From contig NZ_JACJSF010000065.1 in the NCBI RefSeq assembly GCF_014698035.1, positions 1 through 44,542 on the forward strand: a DNA stretch of 44,542 bases. Reading direction: 5' to 3'. A program made the position numbers and the translations under genes. Positions 25,318 through 34,908 of the stretch are shown piece by piece; position 1 is the stretch's first letter, and each line of letters begins with the position of its first letter. This stretch comes from Desmonostoc muscorum FACHB-395 (GTDB taxonomy: Bacteria; Cyanobacteriota; Cyanobacteriia; Cyanobacteriales; Nostocaceae). The notes under the pieces are model-generated. The model did not search any database, had not been told where the DNA came from, and saw nothing but the letters and a program-made list of their open reading frames with translations.

Positions 25318-26589
25318 ATGAACTCAAAATATAACTTTCATTATTTTCAAGGGAGTACTCTTTCTGATCTGTTTGCTCAAGATATCACAGATGGATCTTA
25401 TGGATTTATCTTAAATTACCCTGCAACTGCGAGTTGGGCTGCTTATCCCAACCGGAAACAATATTTTATTCAAGATGGTAGTAGTGAAGCCAGCAAAACC
25501 TCCTTCGACAAGATTTGTCAGAAAGAACCTTGGAAAAATCTGGCTGTCTTAGGCGATCGCATTCCCGGAATTGTGATTATTCCGCCACCAAAGGCCCTAC
25601 TTGAATACTGCCAAGAGCATTTGGGATTCAAGCACTCCAATATTGAGATGATGGATTGCTCGACTTATCTAGACGATCTCAGCCACAGCGAACGCTTTGA
25701 TAAACTCATCACTCTATTTCCTTTTGATTGTCTAAAACCTGAAAAACACGCTGTTGCTTCAGACACCCATTACCGTTTACTTAGCAAAGTAACGCTAGAC
25801 GAATTAGGGGTGCAATGTCCAAAATATAAGAGCTACAATCTGCACCAAGTCAATATCGCAGACATTCAGTTACCACAATTTCCCTACTTAATTAAAACGT
25901 CCCACGGACTCTCAGGAGAAGGCACTTATATCATCAAAAGTCCCAGCGATCTAAACTACTGCCTTGAAGAAATTAAGAAATATCTTGATATTAAGTTGCT
26001 TGATACGATTATTGTCTCAGAGTTCGTCAAGAATGAAGTGCAGAATTACTGCGTACAGTTCTATATCAACAAAGCCGGGGAGATAACTCTCATTGGCACT
26101 ACCGGACAACTCGTCACTCCAGAAGGCAACTATTTAGGAGGAATTATTGACTACGGCAAAACTGACATGAGCAAGTTCTTTGAAATGATTGCCAACGTTG
26201 GTGATTATGCCCACAAACAGGGGTATTTCGGTGTGATTGGCTTTGATGTGCTGGAAAATCAAGACGGACAATTTTACGCGATCGATGCCAATTTCCGAGT
26301 TAATGGTTCTACTCCGTTGTGCTTGCAGCGTCATACTCTATTGCGACTGGGAAAAGAAGTAGCTAAATACTCCAGTAGCTACCGAATGGAGGGGACATTA
26401 GAATCAATTCTCATAACCTTGAAACCAGAATTAGATCGCAAAGACTTGATTATTTTATCGGCTTTAGAGAAGGCTAAATACGGAAAAATCTACACTGAAC
26501 TTTATGCGATCGTTACTGGAGAAACTATCGAACAAATGCAGTATATCGAGCAGCAATTACAGACTAAGGGATTAAAATTACTCTCTTAA
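25318..26589 (+). CDS. ATP-grasp ligase, substrate unknown
   Basis: A 423-residue ATP-grasp enzyme that should activate a carboxylate as acyl phosphate and join it to an amine or similar nucleophile. The visible elements, in order, are a pre-ATP-grasp N-terminal region (to about 160), the nucleotide-binding FPYLIKTSHGLSGEGTYII with its lysine and glycine-rich loop, the hinge TIIVSEFVKNE, and the metal-binding end GYFGVIGFDVLENQDG followed by AIDANFRVNGST, with the D/E and N ligands in place. It is not a recognised biotin carboxylase, D-Ala ligase or cyanophycin synthetase. The layout is closest to stand-alone peptide or amino-acid ligases of the PGM1 type, which is tentative. The very strong GGAGGAG at seven-base spacing sets the start. 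It follows the isoaspartyl peptidase gene on the same strand. Confidence 0.8.
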   Translation: MNSKYNFHYFQGSTLSDLFAQDITDGSYGFILNYPATASWAAYPNRKQYFIQDGSSEASKTSFDKICQKEPWKNLAVLGDRIPGIVIIPPPKALLEYCQEHLGFKHSNIEMMDCSTYLDDLSHSERFDKLITLFPFDCLKPEKHAVASDTHYRLLSKVTLDELGVQCPKYKSYNLHQVNIADIQLPQFPYLIKTSHGLSGEGTYIIKSPSDLNYCLEEIKKYLDIKLLDTIIVSEFVKNEVQNYCVQFYINKAGEITLIGTTGQLVTPEGNYLGGIIDYGKTDMSKFFEMIANVGDYAHKQGYFGVIGFDVLENQDGQFYAIDANFRVNGSTPLCLQRHTLLRLGKEVAKYSSSYRMEGTLESILITLKPELDRKDLIILSALEKAKYGKIYTELYAIVTGETIEQMQYIEQQLQTKGLKLLS

Positions 26590-26670
26590 ATAGCATGATA
26601 TAGGACTCATACTTACTTGCGTAAAAAAAACCGTATTGGAGCAGCAAGGCTAAAATGTTGCAAAAAATTT

Positions 26671-26745
26671 GTAGGTTGGGTGGAGGCTTTGCGTAACCCA
26701 ACATTCTGATATATGTTGGGTTGCGCTCCGCTTCACCCAACCTAC
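26671..26745. repeat. 75-bp palindromic dispersed element
   Basis: GTAGGTTGGGTGGAGGC...GTAACCCAACAT and its near-perfect reverse complement ATGTTGGGTTGCGC...CACCCAACCTAC flank an eight-base centre. This GTAGGTTGGGT element is very common in Nostoc genomes as a mobile palindrome without coding capacity. Confidence 0.8.
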
Positions 26746-26754
26746 TAGCGCGGC

Positions 26755-26863
26755 TTACTTGCGTGAAAAAACTGCGTACAACTCAAAAAGCTTTCTTTCC
26801 TATTGCCTATTGTCTTCCCGCGCAAGTTAAGTATGGCTACGCCACGCTACGCGAACAAAAATC
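26755..26863 (+). repeat. Dispersed repeat copy 3
   Basis: Matches the repeats at 14063-14186 and 14675-14780 (landmarks TGCGTACAACTCAAAAAGC, TTTCCTATTGCCTATTG, CCACGCTACGCGAACAAAAA). The palindromic element just upstream appears to have landed within its left part, because the CTTACTTGCGT motif occurs on both sides. Confidence 0.75.
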
Positions 26864-27073
26864 AAAACGAATTTCTATAGTAAATATTTTATCTTCACAA
26901 TTAATCTGTTCTAAGCATCATTACGATTGTTAATTAGTAGTTATTAACTCAGTATTTTTATCATCCTGACAACACTGTATAAATCATTCCTAGGAGTGAA
27001 AGTTGGATGATTCTAACTATGGTATGAACCTAAAAGACAATGCAGTTAACAAGGTATCCCAAGGTTTAGGCTC

Positions 27074-28204
27074 ATGATATTCATGCCTCATAATTTTTTA
27101 CTTATATTGCTGTTTCAACTGCTATCCGTTGGGATACTTGGTGGGGGAATCTACATTCTCTATGAGTGGTACGAACAAGAACTTATAGGAACTTCTTACT
27201 TAGTAGCTGGACTAGTAATGGTTCTGTGGACTTTTGGCGGCCGTTTTATCAGTTTGCCACTGCTGCGTCGTCCTGGAAATCAGGAACCCAAGTTTATGCG
27301 TAGTAAAACCGTGCAACGGTTGCCACGTCCTGATGGGAGCGTGTTACAAGTTGAGTTTTTTGGACCTGAAGATGGTCAACCAATTATTTTGTCACATGGT
27401 TGGGGGCCAAACAGTACTATATGGTATTATGCCAAACGACAATTAAGCGATCGCTTCCGAGTAATTGTTTGGGATCTACCAGGGTTAGGAAAATCCTCAA
27501 AACCGAAAAATAACGACCACTCTATAGAAAAATATGCCCGTGACTTAGAAGCTGTTGTTGCTATAGCAGGGAATAAACCTGTTATCCTGCTAGGGCACAG
27601 TATGGGTGGGATGATTAACCTAACATTCTGTCGCCTGTTTCCAGAGCAATTAGGGAGTCGGGTGGCTGGCTTAATTCTTGTGGATACTACTTACACCAAT
27701 CCGGTTAAAACTTGCATCTTTAGCAATCTGGTACGGAAATTGCAGAAACCGCTACTTGAACCTTTGTTGTACCTGACTATCGTGCTGTGGCCGATTTTTT
27801 GGTTGATGACTTGGCTTTCGTATTTCAATGGTTCGCTGTACATCAGCGTAGAACTATCTGGATTTACGGGTACTGAAACACGCGGTCAACTAAATTTTGC
27901 CGCTTTCCTATCAGCATTGGGTTCGCCTGGTGTTCTGGCTCGTGGCACACTGGCAATGTTCAAGTTTGACGAAGCACAAACACTCGCAACTATTAACGTG
28001 CCTGTATTGGTCATGTGTGGGGCTTCAGATATAGCGACTAAACCTGTGGCCAGCGATCGCATGAAAGCAGAATTACCTTACTCTGAAAGAGTCACCCTCA
28101 AACCAGGCGGACACATGGCATTGATGGAACAAAACCAGCAGTTTGCCGAAGCAGTCAGTACGTTTAGCGCTGACTGTTCGCTCCGAAACAGCCATCTTAA
28201 CTAG
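27074..28204 (+). CDS. Alpha/beta hydrolase with N-terminal membrane anchor
   Basis: A 376-residue protein. The first 60 residues contain two hydrophobic helices (FLLILLFQLLSVGILGGGIYIL and TSYLVAGLVMVLWTFGG), so it is membrane-bound. The rest is an alpha/beta hydrolase: oxyanion region SHGWGPNST, nucleophile S176 in GHSMGG, an acid near VMCGASDIA (D in the strand 7 turn) and H347 in GGHMALMEQ. A hydrophobic insert (LLYLTIVLWPIFWLMTWL) sits in the cap region, which suggests a lipid-like or quinone-like substrate. Two starts three codons apart are possible (27074 and 27083); neither has a clear Shine-Dalgarno. It lies 76 bases before a RidA-type gene on the same strand. The exact substrate is unknown. 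Confidence 0.88.
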   Translation: MIFMPHNFLLILLFQLLSVGILGGGIYILYEWYEQELIGTSYLVAGLVMVLWTFGGRFISLPLLRRPGNQEPKFMRSKTVQRLPRPDGSVLQVEFFGPEDGQPIILSHGWGPNSTIWYYAKRQLSDRFRVIVWDLPGLGKSSKPKNNDHSIEKYARDLEAVVAIAGNKPVILLGHSMGGMINLTFCRLFPEQLGSRVAGLILVDTTYTNPVKTCIFSNLVRKLQKPLLEPLLYLTIVLWPIFWLMTWLSYFNGSLYISVELSGFTGTETRGQLNFAAFLSALGSPGVLARGTLAMFKFDEAQTLATINVPVLVMCGASDIATKPVASDRMKAELPYSERVTLKPGGHMALMEQNQQFAEAVSTFSADCSLRNSHLN

Positions 28205-28280
28205 TGCTTTTTACTTCAATTCGGTAGATAATAGAACTCAGTATGAGCAAAAATACAGAACTCATATTTAGGGAGCTTTA

Positions 28281-28835
28281 ATGACTCGACGTATTACCAG
28301 TGCTGTAAATTCACTAGTAGCAAACTTCTCACGACGAAATGCACTTTTGTGGCTTGGAGGTAGCGGGATAACTACCGCCTTTATGGTAGGAACCCAAAAG
28401 GAAGTGGGGGCTCAAGAAAATAAAGAGTTGAAATTGGTGAACCCACCAACATTATATGATGCAACCCGAAATGGCTATAGTCATATAGCTGTTACGCCAC
28501 CAAGGACTAGAACCGTCTATATTTCTGGTCAATTTGGTTCGGACTTACAAGGAAATCTTGTCTCCGATGACTTTGAAAAGCAATTAGTACAGGCTTTTAA
28601 AAACCTCCGTTTTGCCTTACAAGCGGTTGGTGCCCAACCAAAAGATGTAGCAAAAACTACTATTCTTATAGCAGATTACAACCAAAGTAAATTGATCCCA
28701 TTAGGACGTGAAATTAGTAATTTGTGGGGATATAAACCACCAGCAAATACTCTTATTCCCGTTCCAAGGCTTGCACTTGACGGGATGTTGTTTGAAATTG
28801 ATGCTTATGCGGTAATTCCAGAAAAAGGTAATTGA
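28281..28835 (+). CDS. Exported RidA/YjgF-family protein with Tat-like signal
   Basis: A 184-residue member of the RidA/YjgF/UK114 family, whose cytosolic members hydrolyse reactive enamine/imine intermediates such as 2-aminoacrylate. The core is clear: VYISGQFGSD, FEKQLVQAFKNLRFALQAVG, DVAKTTILIADY and the C-terminal tail VPRLALDGMLFEIDAYAVI. The catalytic arginine usual near the end (RxxLP...VEI) is replaced by VPRLALDG, so R remains one turn away and activity is uncertain. Unusually it begins with about 45 extra residues that look like a twin-arginine signal: NFSRRNALLWLGGSGITTAF with cleavage near VGAQE. AGGGAGC precedes the ATG. It follows the hydrolase gene and may be cotranscribed with it. 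Confidence 0.85.
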   Translation: MTRRITSAVNSLVANFSRRNALLWLGGSGITTAFMVGTQKEVGAQENKELKLVNPPTLYDATRNGYSHIAVTPPRTRTVYISGQFGSDLQGNLVSDDFEKQLVQAFKNLRFALQAVGAQPKDVAKTTILIADYNQSKLIPLGREISNLWGYKPPANTLIPVPRLALDGMLFEIDAYAVIPEKGN

Positions 28836-29157
28836 GGGCTGCTTCCAACATAACCCTCTTTAAATATCAGATGATATAACTTTTTTCAATAACAGCAGGC
28901 GGGGTAACAAATTCCCGCTCCTGCTGATCAATCATAGTAGTCTGTTCCATTAATTTTTCTGGGTTGGATAAATACTTCAATTTCCCTTCTTCCTTCTCTG
29001 CGAGACACTGCGTTAGCGCGATTCGTTCTCTTATTTCTCAAATTTAATCGCACAGACCACTAGTCAGACTATGAAACTGTAATCTTTAGCAATCAACCTT
29101 AGTGTAACGTTACTAATTTGGGAACAATAAACTGAGAAATCACTAGGATTTAGCAGT
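28836..29157. other. Intergenic region upstream of the hybrid kinase
   Basis: About 320 bases with a spacer-repeat fragment (TTCCTTCTCTGCGAGACACT, about 28990-29020) and a TAACAAATTCCCGCTCCTG-type stretch near 28905. No gene, terminator or promoter could be assigned. Confidence 0.5.
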
Positions 29158-32100
29158 ATGTTCAGCACTCAGGTTAGTATTCCCAAATATCAAGTCATTG
29201 AAGAAATCTACAATGGTTCAAGAACCATTGTTTATCGTGGGTATCGAGAAAGTGACTCATTACCAGTAGCGATCAAACTGCTGAAAAATCCATATCCCAC
29301 CTTTAATGAACTGGTACAGTTTCGCAATCAGTACACCATTGGCAAAAATCTCAACTCATCCTTGATCGTCCAAACTTACAGCCTGGAAGCATATCAAAAT
29401 TGCTATGTGTTGGTGATGGAAGATTTTGGTGGCATTTCTCTAAAAGATTATTTTACTCGTAATCAGACGCGAAACTTGGGGTCTTTGCAAGAGTTTTTAC
29501 AAATAGCGATCGCACTGTGTAATACCTTACAGATACTCTATACTGAGCGCATCATTCATAAAGACATCAAACCGAGCAATATTTTAATTAATCCTCATTC
29601 CAAAGAAGTTAAATTAATCGACTTTAGTATTGCTTCTCTATTACCAAGGGAAACACTAACCCTAATTAGTCCCAACGTATTAGAAGGAACACTAGCTTAT
29701 ATTTCTCCAGAACAAACAGGGAGAATGAATCGAGGGATTGACTACCGAACGGATTTTTATTCACTCGGTGTAACTTTCTACGAGTTACTCACAGGTGAGT
29801 TACCTTTTCAATCAAATGACCCAATGGAGTTGGTGCATTCTCATATTGCTAAAATAGCCTCTTCAATACATAAAATTAACTTCCAAATTCCGATTGTCAT
29901 CTCGGAGATAGTTAGCAAGTTGATGGCGAAAAATGCTGAAGACCGCTATCAAAGCGTATTAGGATTAAAGTATGACTTAGAAGCAAGTTTGGCTCAACTC
30001 AAGAAAACAGGTAAAATTGAAAGTTTCACAATTGCTCAACGGGATGTGTGCGATAGATTTATTATCCCTGATAAACTCTATGGACGGGAATTAGAAATAA
30101 AAACCCTACTAAAAGCATTTGAAAATGTCAGCCTGGGTGCAACAGAAATAACATTGGTAGCTGGGTTTTCTGGAATTGGTAAAACTGCGGTTGTTAATGA
30201 AGTCCATAAACCTATTGTTCGTCAACGCGGTTATTTTATCAAAGGCAAATTCGACCAATTTAATCGGAATATTCCTTTCTCGGCATTTGTCCAAGCTTTT
30301 CGTAATTTTATGGAGCAGTTACTAGCAGAAAGCAGTATTAAAATACAAGAATGGAAAAATAAAATTGTTCAAGCATTAGGTGAAGATGGTCAAGTAATCA
30401 TTGAAGTAATTCCTGAATTAGAAAGAATTATTGGCAAACAGCCCCCTGCACCAGAGTTATCAGGTAACGCCGCCCAAAACCGATTTAATTTATTATTTCA
30501 GAAATTTCTCCAAGTATTTACAACTAAAGACCATCCTTTAGTAATATTTTTAGATGACTTACAGTGGGTAGATTCGGCTTCATTAAAACTCATACAATTA
30601 TTAACGAATGAAGCTAACCAGGGATATTTATTGTTAATTGGTGCGTATCGAGACAATGAAGTATTTCCAGCACATCCGTTGATGGTGATGTTGGATGAAA
30701 TTCGTAAAACAAATGTAACTTTAAATAGCCTTAAGCTGAAACCACTAAATCAATTACAATTGAATCAACTGGTAGCAGACACGTTAAATTGTGCAGAAGA
30801 TGTGGCATTATCTCTTTCGCAATTGGTCGATCGCAAAGCTCAAGGCAATCCATTTTTTGCAACTCAAATTCTCAAATCATTGCATCAAGACCGACTAATT
30901 CAATTCAATTTTCTAGAGGGATGCTGGCAATGCGATATTTCCCAAATAAATCAGCAAACTTTAGCAGATGATGTTGTTGAGTTTATGGTCTTCCAATTAC
31001 GAAGACTACCAGAAGCAACTCAACAACAATTGAAGCTAGCGGCTTGTATTGGGAATCAATTCGATTTAAAAATATTAGCGATTGTTTCCAAACAATCGGA
31101 GGTAGAAACCGCAGATTGTTTGTGGAAGGCTTTGCAAGAAGGGTTAATTTTGCCGCAAAGTGAGGTTTATAAGTTTTTTGTTGGTTCAGAAAATCAAGCA
31201 GCTACTCAAGAACATTCTGAGATGGTTGTATATAAATTTTTACACGATCGCGTCCAGCAAGCTGCTTATTCACTGATTCCAGAAGCACAAAAACAGTCAA
31301 CACACCTGCAAATTGGGCGATTGTTGCTGGAAAATACACCTTTGCATCAGCAAGAGGAAGGAATTTTTGCGATCGTTAACCAATTCAATTACGGATTGGA
31401 GTTGTTGGAAGAACCTGGCGAACGAGAACATCTGGCCCAATTAAATCTAATAGCTGGCTGTAAAGCCAAAAACTCAACTGCTTATGCAACAGCAGTAGAA
31501 TATTTAAAAGTTGCAATGCTTCTATTACCGATAAATGCTTGGCAAAGTAGCTACGATTTGGCCCTTGCGGTTTACGAATCTGCGGCTGAAGCAGAATATC
31601 TAAATACAAACTTTGAGTCATCAAAATCATTAGTAGAGATTATCCTCAAAAACGCTAAATCTCCATTAGAAAAAGTTCGTACTTATGAGATTCAAATTCA
31701 GTCTTATACGGCGCAAAATAAATTCATTGAAGCAATAGCCACAGGTAGAGAAGCACTCCAATTACTAGATTTGACCTTACCTGAAGATGGTAACACTCAA
31801 ATGATTTTTGATGAATATGACCAGTTGCAACAAATGTTAGTTCATCAATCAATTGCAGCATTGGCAGATATGCCAGAAATAACCGATCCCAAAAAATTAG
31901 TTGCACTTCGCATTTTATCGGGTTTATTTGCCCCGGTTTATATAGCCAAACCGATGTTGCTGCCACTCAAGATTTTTACAATGATCAAAATTTGTATTCA
32001 ATCTGGCAACTCACCACAGGCTGCTGTAGCTTACAGTCTCTATGGATTATTTTTGTGCAGTATTGGTGCAATTGAAGATGGATATAGCTTTGGTAAACTG

Positions 32101-34575
32101 GCAATACAACTTTTAGATAAATTTCAAACTAAAGAACTTAAAAGTAGAGTTTATCTCACATTTAGCCTATTTATTAAACACTGGAAAGATTCAATTAAAT
32201 CTACATTAGGTTTATTTTTAGATGGGTTACAAAGTGGATTAGAAACTGGAAATTTAGAATATGTTGGTTATTGTGCTAATTGCTATAGTCAGTTTCTCTT
32301 TTGGAGTGGAGAAAACCTAGAAAATGCAGTGCTGGAGGCAGATAAATATTGCGACCTCATGCAGCAAATTAAACAAGAAGTATCTCTAGTTTGGGGAAAT
32401 ATCTGGCGGCAGACAGTTTTAAATTTACAAGGAGAAGCGGTTAATCCCTGCTGTTTAATTGGTAAAGATTTTCACGAAGAAGAGATGTTACCAACTTTGA
32501 TTACAACTAACAATATTAATGGTATTTGTTATGTCTATCTAGCAAAAACTCTCCTAGCTTATCTTTTTGGCGAATACGAACCTGCTTGGGAATATTCACA
32601 AAAATTTGAGCAGTATGAGCAGGGAGCAGCAGGCTTATTAATTGTTCCTTTGCGAAATTTCTATCAATCTTTGAGTTTGTTAGCTCTTTGTTCTCAGGTA
32701 AATGAAGCACAGCAACAGCTTTATCTCCAGAAAGTAGCTGAAAACCAAGCAAAAATGCAAGAATGGGCAAATCATGCGCCAGTCAATTATCAGCATAAGT
32801 ACAATTTAGTTTTGGCTGAACAAGCTCGTGTAACTGGCGATCGCGTACAAGCCGCAGATTACTATGAAATAGCTATCCAAGAAGCGATCGCCAATGACTA
32901 TGTTCAGGAAACAGCGATCGCTAACGAGCTTGCTGCCAAATTTTACTTAGAATGGGGTAAAGAAAAAGCCGCAGAAGGATATCTGCAACAGGCATATTAC
33001 TGCTATGCCCGTTGGGGAGCAAAAGCCAAAACTGATGATTTGGAAAAACGCTATCCCAAATTACTCAAACCCATTTTGCAACAGCAAGAATTCTACTTTA
33101 ATCCCTTAGAAAGCATAACCACTATTGGCAGTATATCTACTTGCGCTACCAGCAGTACTAATATTTCTGATACTCTAGATTTGACCTGCATTCTCAAAGC
33201 CGCTCAAACTATCTCTAGTTGTATCGAATTAGATGTACTCATCAGCAGCCTCACCCGCATTATCCTAGAAAATTCAGGTGCAAAAACATCTGTATTAATT
33301 CTTCCTCAAGAAGATATTTGGCAAGTACGGGCAATTACCTTTATCGATCAACAGTCAAATTCTCAGACTGATGTCAAAACCATTCTTGATTCACAACTAC
33401 TAGACGCTTGTCAAGATATTCCGATAAAACTGATCAATTACGTTAAAAATACTCAAGAAACTGTCATCATAGATAATTGTAAAACAAATATTCCCGGTGT
33501 CATTGGGGAATATATGCTCCTACATCAACCTCAAAGTGTATTATGTACACCCATTATTAACCAAGGTCATTTGGTGGGGATTATCTACCTAGAAAATCAA
33601 CTGAATCAAGGGGTATTTACTACTAATCGTTTACAAGTAATTAACCTACTATCTTCCCAAGCAGCAATTGCCTTAGAAAATGCCCAACTTTATCAGCAAG
33701 CCGGGCAAGCTTTAGAAGATTTGCAACAAGCTCAATTACAAATCGTCCAGAGCGAAAAAATGTCTGCATTGGGTAACTTAGTGGCTGGGGTGGCTCACGA
33801 AATGAATAATCCTTTGGGCTTTATTGCTGCCAGTCTCAAACAAGCAAAACCCACATTTCTTGATATTTCTGAACACTTAAAACTGTATCAAGAAAAGTTT
33901 TCCGAGCCGGGGGATGAAATCATCAACCATGCTGAAGAAATTGATTTAGATTATACATTAGAAGACTTACCCAAGATAATTGATTCGATGACTATGGCCT
34001 GTGAGAGGCTAGAAAATATTAGTACGAGCCTCCGAACTTTTTCTCGTGCCGATAGAGATTACAAAGTTCCATTTAACATTCATGAAGGGATTGATAGTAC
34101 AATTCTAATTTTAAAACATCGTCTCAAAGCTAATGAACATCGTCCAGCAATTGAGGTAATGACTAACTACAGTAACTTGCCGCCAGTTGAATGCTTTCCA
34201 GGGCAATTAAATCAAGTATTTATGAATATCCTAGCGAATTCTATTGATGCTTTAGATGAATCAAATACAGGTCGGTCATTTGAGGATATTAAAGCTAATC
34301 CGAATCGAATTATAATTACCACCTCCTTAAAATATCAACAGGTTGAAGTGAAGATTGCTGATAATGGGGTGGGGATGAGCGAATCTGTCAAAGAAAAAAT
34401 ATTTGACCATTTGTTTACTACTAAAGGTGTTGGTAAAGGAACGGGATTAGGATTAGCGATCGCTCATTCTATTGTTGTAGAAAAACACAGTGGCAATCTA
34501 AATGTAAATTCTACTCCAGGTGAAGGAACAGAATTTGTCATTAGCTTACCAATTCTGGCTCAAACTCAAAGTTAA
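29158..34575 (+). CDS. Ser/Thr kinase - AAA ATPase - GAF - histidine kinase hybrid (HstK type)
   Basis: An 1805-residue signalling protein. Residues 1-280 form a Ser/Thr kinase with lysine K40, the catalytic loop HKDIKPSN (134-141), DFS in place of DFG (155-157) and SPEQTGR in the activation segment. A large predicted ATPase follows, with Walker A GFSGIGKT (336-343) and LVIFLDDLQW as Walker B. It continues with a long helical-repeat region, a GAF domain (about 1341-1515), a short coiled coil, and a histidine kinase with H1547 in GVAHEMNNPLGFI, an N box (QVFMNILANSIDAL) and GKGTGLGLAI. This matches the HstK family, of which Anabaena has over ten members. It lacks a receiver domain and membrane segments. 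No linked regulator is visible and the signal is unknown. Confidence 0.93.
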   Translation: MFSTQVSIPKYQVIEEIYNGSRTIVYRGYRESDSLPVAIKLLKNPYPTFNELVQFRNQYTIGKNLNSSLIVQTYSLEAYQNCYVLVMEDFGGISLKDYFTRNQTRNLGSLQEFLQIAIALCNTLQILYTERIIHKDIKPSNILINPHSKEVKLIDFSIASLLPRETLTLISPNVLEGTLAYISPEQTGRMNRGIDYRTDFYSLGVTFYELLTGELPFQSNDPMELVHSHIAKIASSIHKINFQIPIVISEIVSKLMAKNAEDRYQSVLGLKYDLEASLAQLKKTGKIESFTIAQRDVCDRFIIPDKLYGRELEIKTLLKAFENVSLGATEITLVAGFSGIGKTAVVNEVHKPIVRQRGYFIKGKFDQFNRNIPFSAFVQAFRNFMEQLLAESSIKIQEWKNKIVQALGEDGQVIIEVIPELERIIGKQPPAPELSGNAAQNRFNLLFQKFLQVFTTKDHPLVIFLDDLQWVDSASLKLIQLLTNEANQGYLLLIGAYRDNEVFPAHPLMVMLDEIRKTNVTLNSLKLKPLNQLQLNQLVADTLNCAEDVALSLSQLVDRKAQGNPFFATQILKSLHQDRLIQFNFLEGCWQCDISQINQQTLADDVVEFMVFQLRRLPEATQQQLKLAACIGNQFDLKILAIVSKQSEVETADCLWKALQEGLILPQSEVYKFFVGSENQAATQEHSEMVVYKFLHDRVQQAAYSLIPEAQKQSTHLQIGRLLLENTPLHQQEEGIFAIVNQFNYGLELLEEPGEREHLAQLNLIAGCKAKNSTAYATAVEYLKVAMLLLPINAWQSSYDLALAVYESAAEAEYLNTNFESSKSLVEIILKNAKSPLEKVRTYEIQIQSYTAQNKFIEAIATGREALQLLDLTLPEDGNTQMIFDEYDQLQQMLVHQSIAALADMPEITDPKKLVALRILSGLFAPVYIAKPMLLPLKIFTMIKICIQSGNSPQAAVAYSLYGLFLCSIGAIEDGYSFGKLAIQLLDKFQTKELKSRVYLTFSLFIKHWKDSIKSTLGLFLDGLQSGLETGNLEYVGYCANCYSQFLFWSGENLENAVLEADKYCDLMQQIKQEVSLVWGNIWRQTVLNLQGEAVNPCCLIGKDFHEEEMLPTLITTNNINGICYVYLAKTLLAYLFGEYEPAWEYSQKFEQYEQGAAGLLIVPLRNFYQSLSLLALCSQVNEAQQQLYLQKVAENQAKMQEWANHAPVNYQHKYNLVLAEQARVTGDRVQAADYYEIAIQEAIANDYVQETAIANELAAKFYLEWGKEKAAEGYLQQAYYCYARWGAKAKTDDLEKRYPKLLKPILQQQEFYFNPLESITTIGSISTCATSSTNISDTLDLTCILKAAQTISSCIELDVLISSLTRIILENSGAKTSVLILPQEDIWQVRAITFIDQQSNSQTDVKTILDSQLLDACQDIPIKLINYVKNTQETVIIDNCKTNIPGVIGEYMLLHQPQSVLCTPIINQGHLVGIIYLENQLNQGVFTTNRLQVINLLSSQAAIALENAQLYQQAGQALEDLQQAQLQIVQSEKMSALGNLVAGVAHEMNNPLGFIAASLKQAKPTFLDISEHLKLYQEKFSEPGDEIINHAEEIDLDYTLEDLPKIIDSMTMACERLENISTSLRTFSRADRDYKVPFNIHEGIDSTILILKHRLKANEHRPAIEVMTNYSNLPPVECFPGQLNQVFMNILANSIDALDESNTGRSFEDIKANPNRIIITTSLKYQQVEVKIADNGVGMSESVKEKIFDHLFTTKGVGKGTGLGLAIAHSIVVEKHSGNLNVNSTPGEGTEFVISLPILAQTQS

Positions 34576-34908
34576 ATTGTTGGAGATATGAACCAATACG
34601 GTTCGGATAAGCAGGGGAGGTAAGACCTGGATTTCTCACTTGTGAGAAATCAAGGAGTGTGGGAGGTGTGGGAGGATGGGGAAGAAATCTGACCCCGCAC
34701 ACTCCCCACACTCCCCACACTCCTCTGCCTACATCTCCCCCTGCTCCCCCTACCTGCCTCAACCAAGAAATTATTTACCACCATTATTAATTTGTGCTGC
34801 TATTAATCAAAACTGAAAAAAACTCACCATAATATTACACAGCTACCCAAATTGCTCAATTCATTTTGGGAAAACTAGACACAAGATAAATAATTACAAA
34901 TTTGGCTG
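34576..34908. other. Intergenic region with inverted GTGTGGGAG repeat
   Basis: About 330 bases. Its first half is the left copy of the repeat listed at 34630-34735. The rest, up to the adhesin ATG, is AT-rich. No Shine-Dalgarno lies in front of the adhesin start, and no promoter was placed. Confidence 0.6.
34630..34735 (+). repeat. GTGTGGGAG-rich repeat, left copy
   Basis: It starts with a TTTCTCACTTGTGAGAAA palindrome, then AATCAAGGAGTGTGGGAGG, a second GTGTGGGAGG, GATGGGGAAGAA, and then inverted-type units (CACACTCCCC, three near-copies) and CTCTGCCTACA. The same sequence occurs inverted at 37446-37580. The two tandem nonamer arms are partly complementary and would fold on themselves. Confidence 0.85.

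Larger units (their letters stand above)
26590..27073. other. Repeat-filled spacer
   Basis: About 480 bases between the ATP-grasp and hydrolase genes, mostly made of two dispersed elements (26671-26745 and 26755-26863, listed separately) plus a partial duplicate of the second one at 26608-26637 (CTCATACTTACTTGCGTAAA). The remaining 200 bases are AT-rich without recognisable features. Confidence 0.65.

Noticed and set aside
26721..26933. A 70-codon open frame on the plus strand
   Set aside because: It translates the dispersed repeat (copy 3) and part of the palindromic element, which have no coding function in the other copies.
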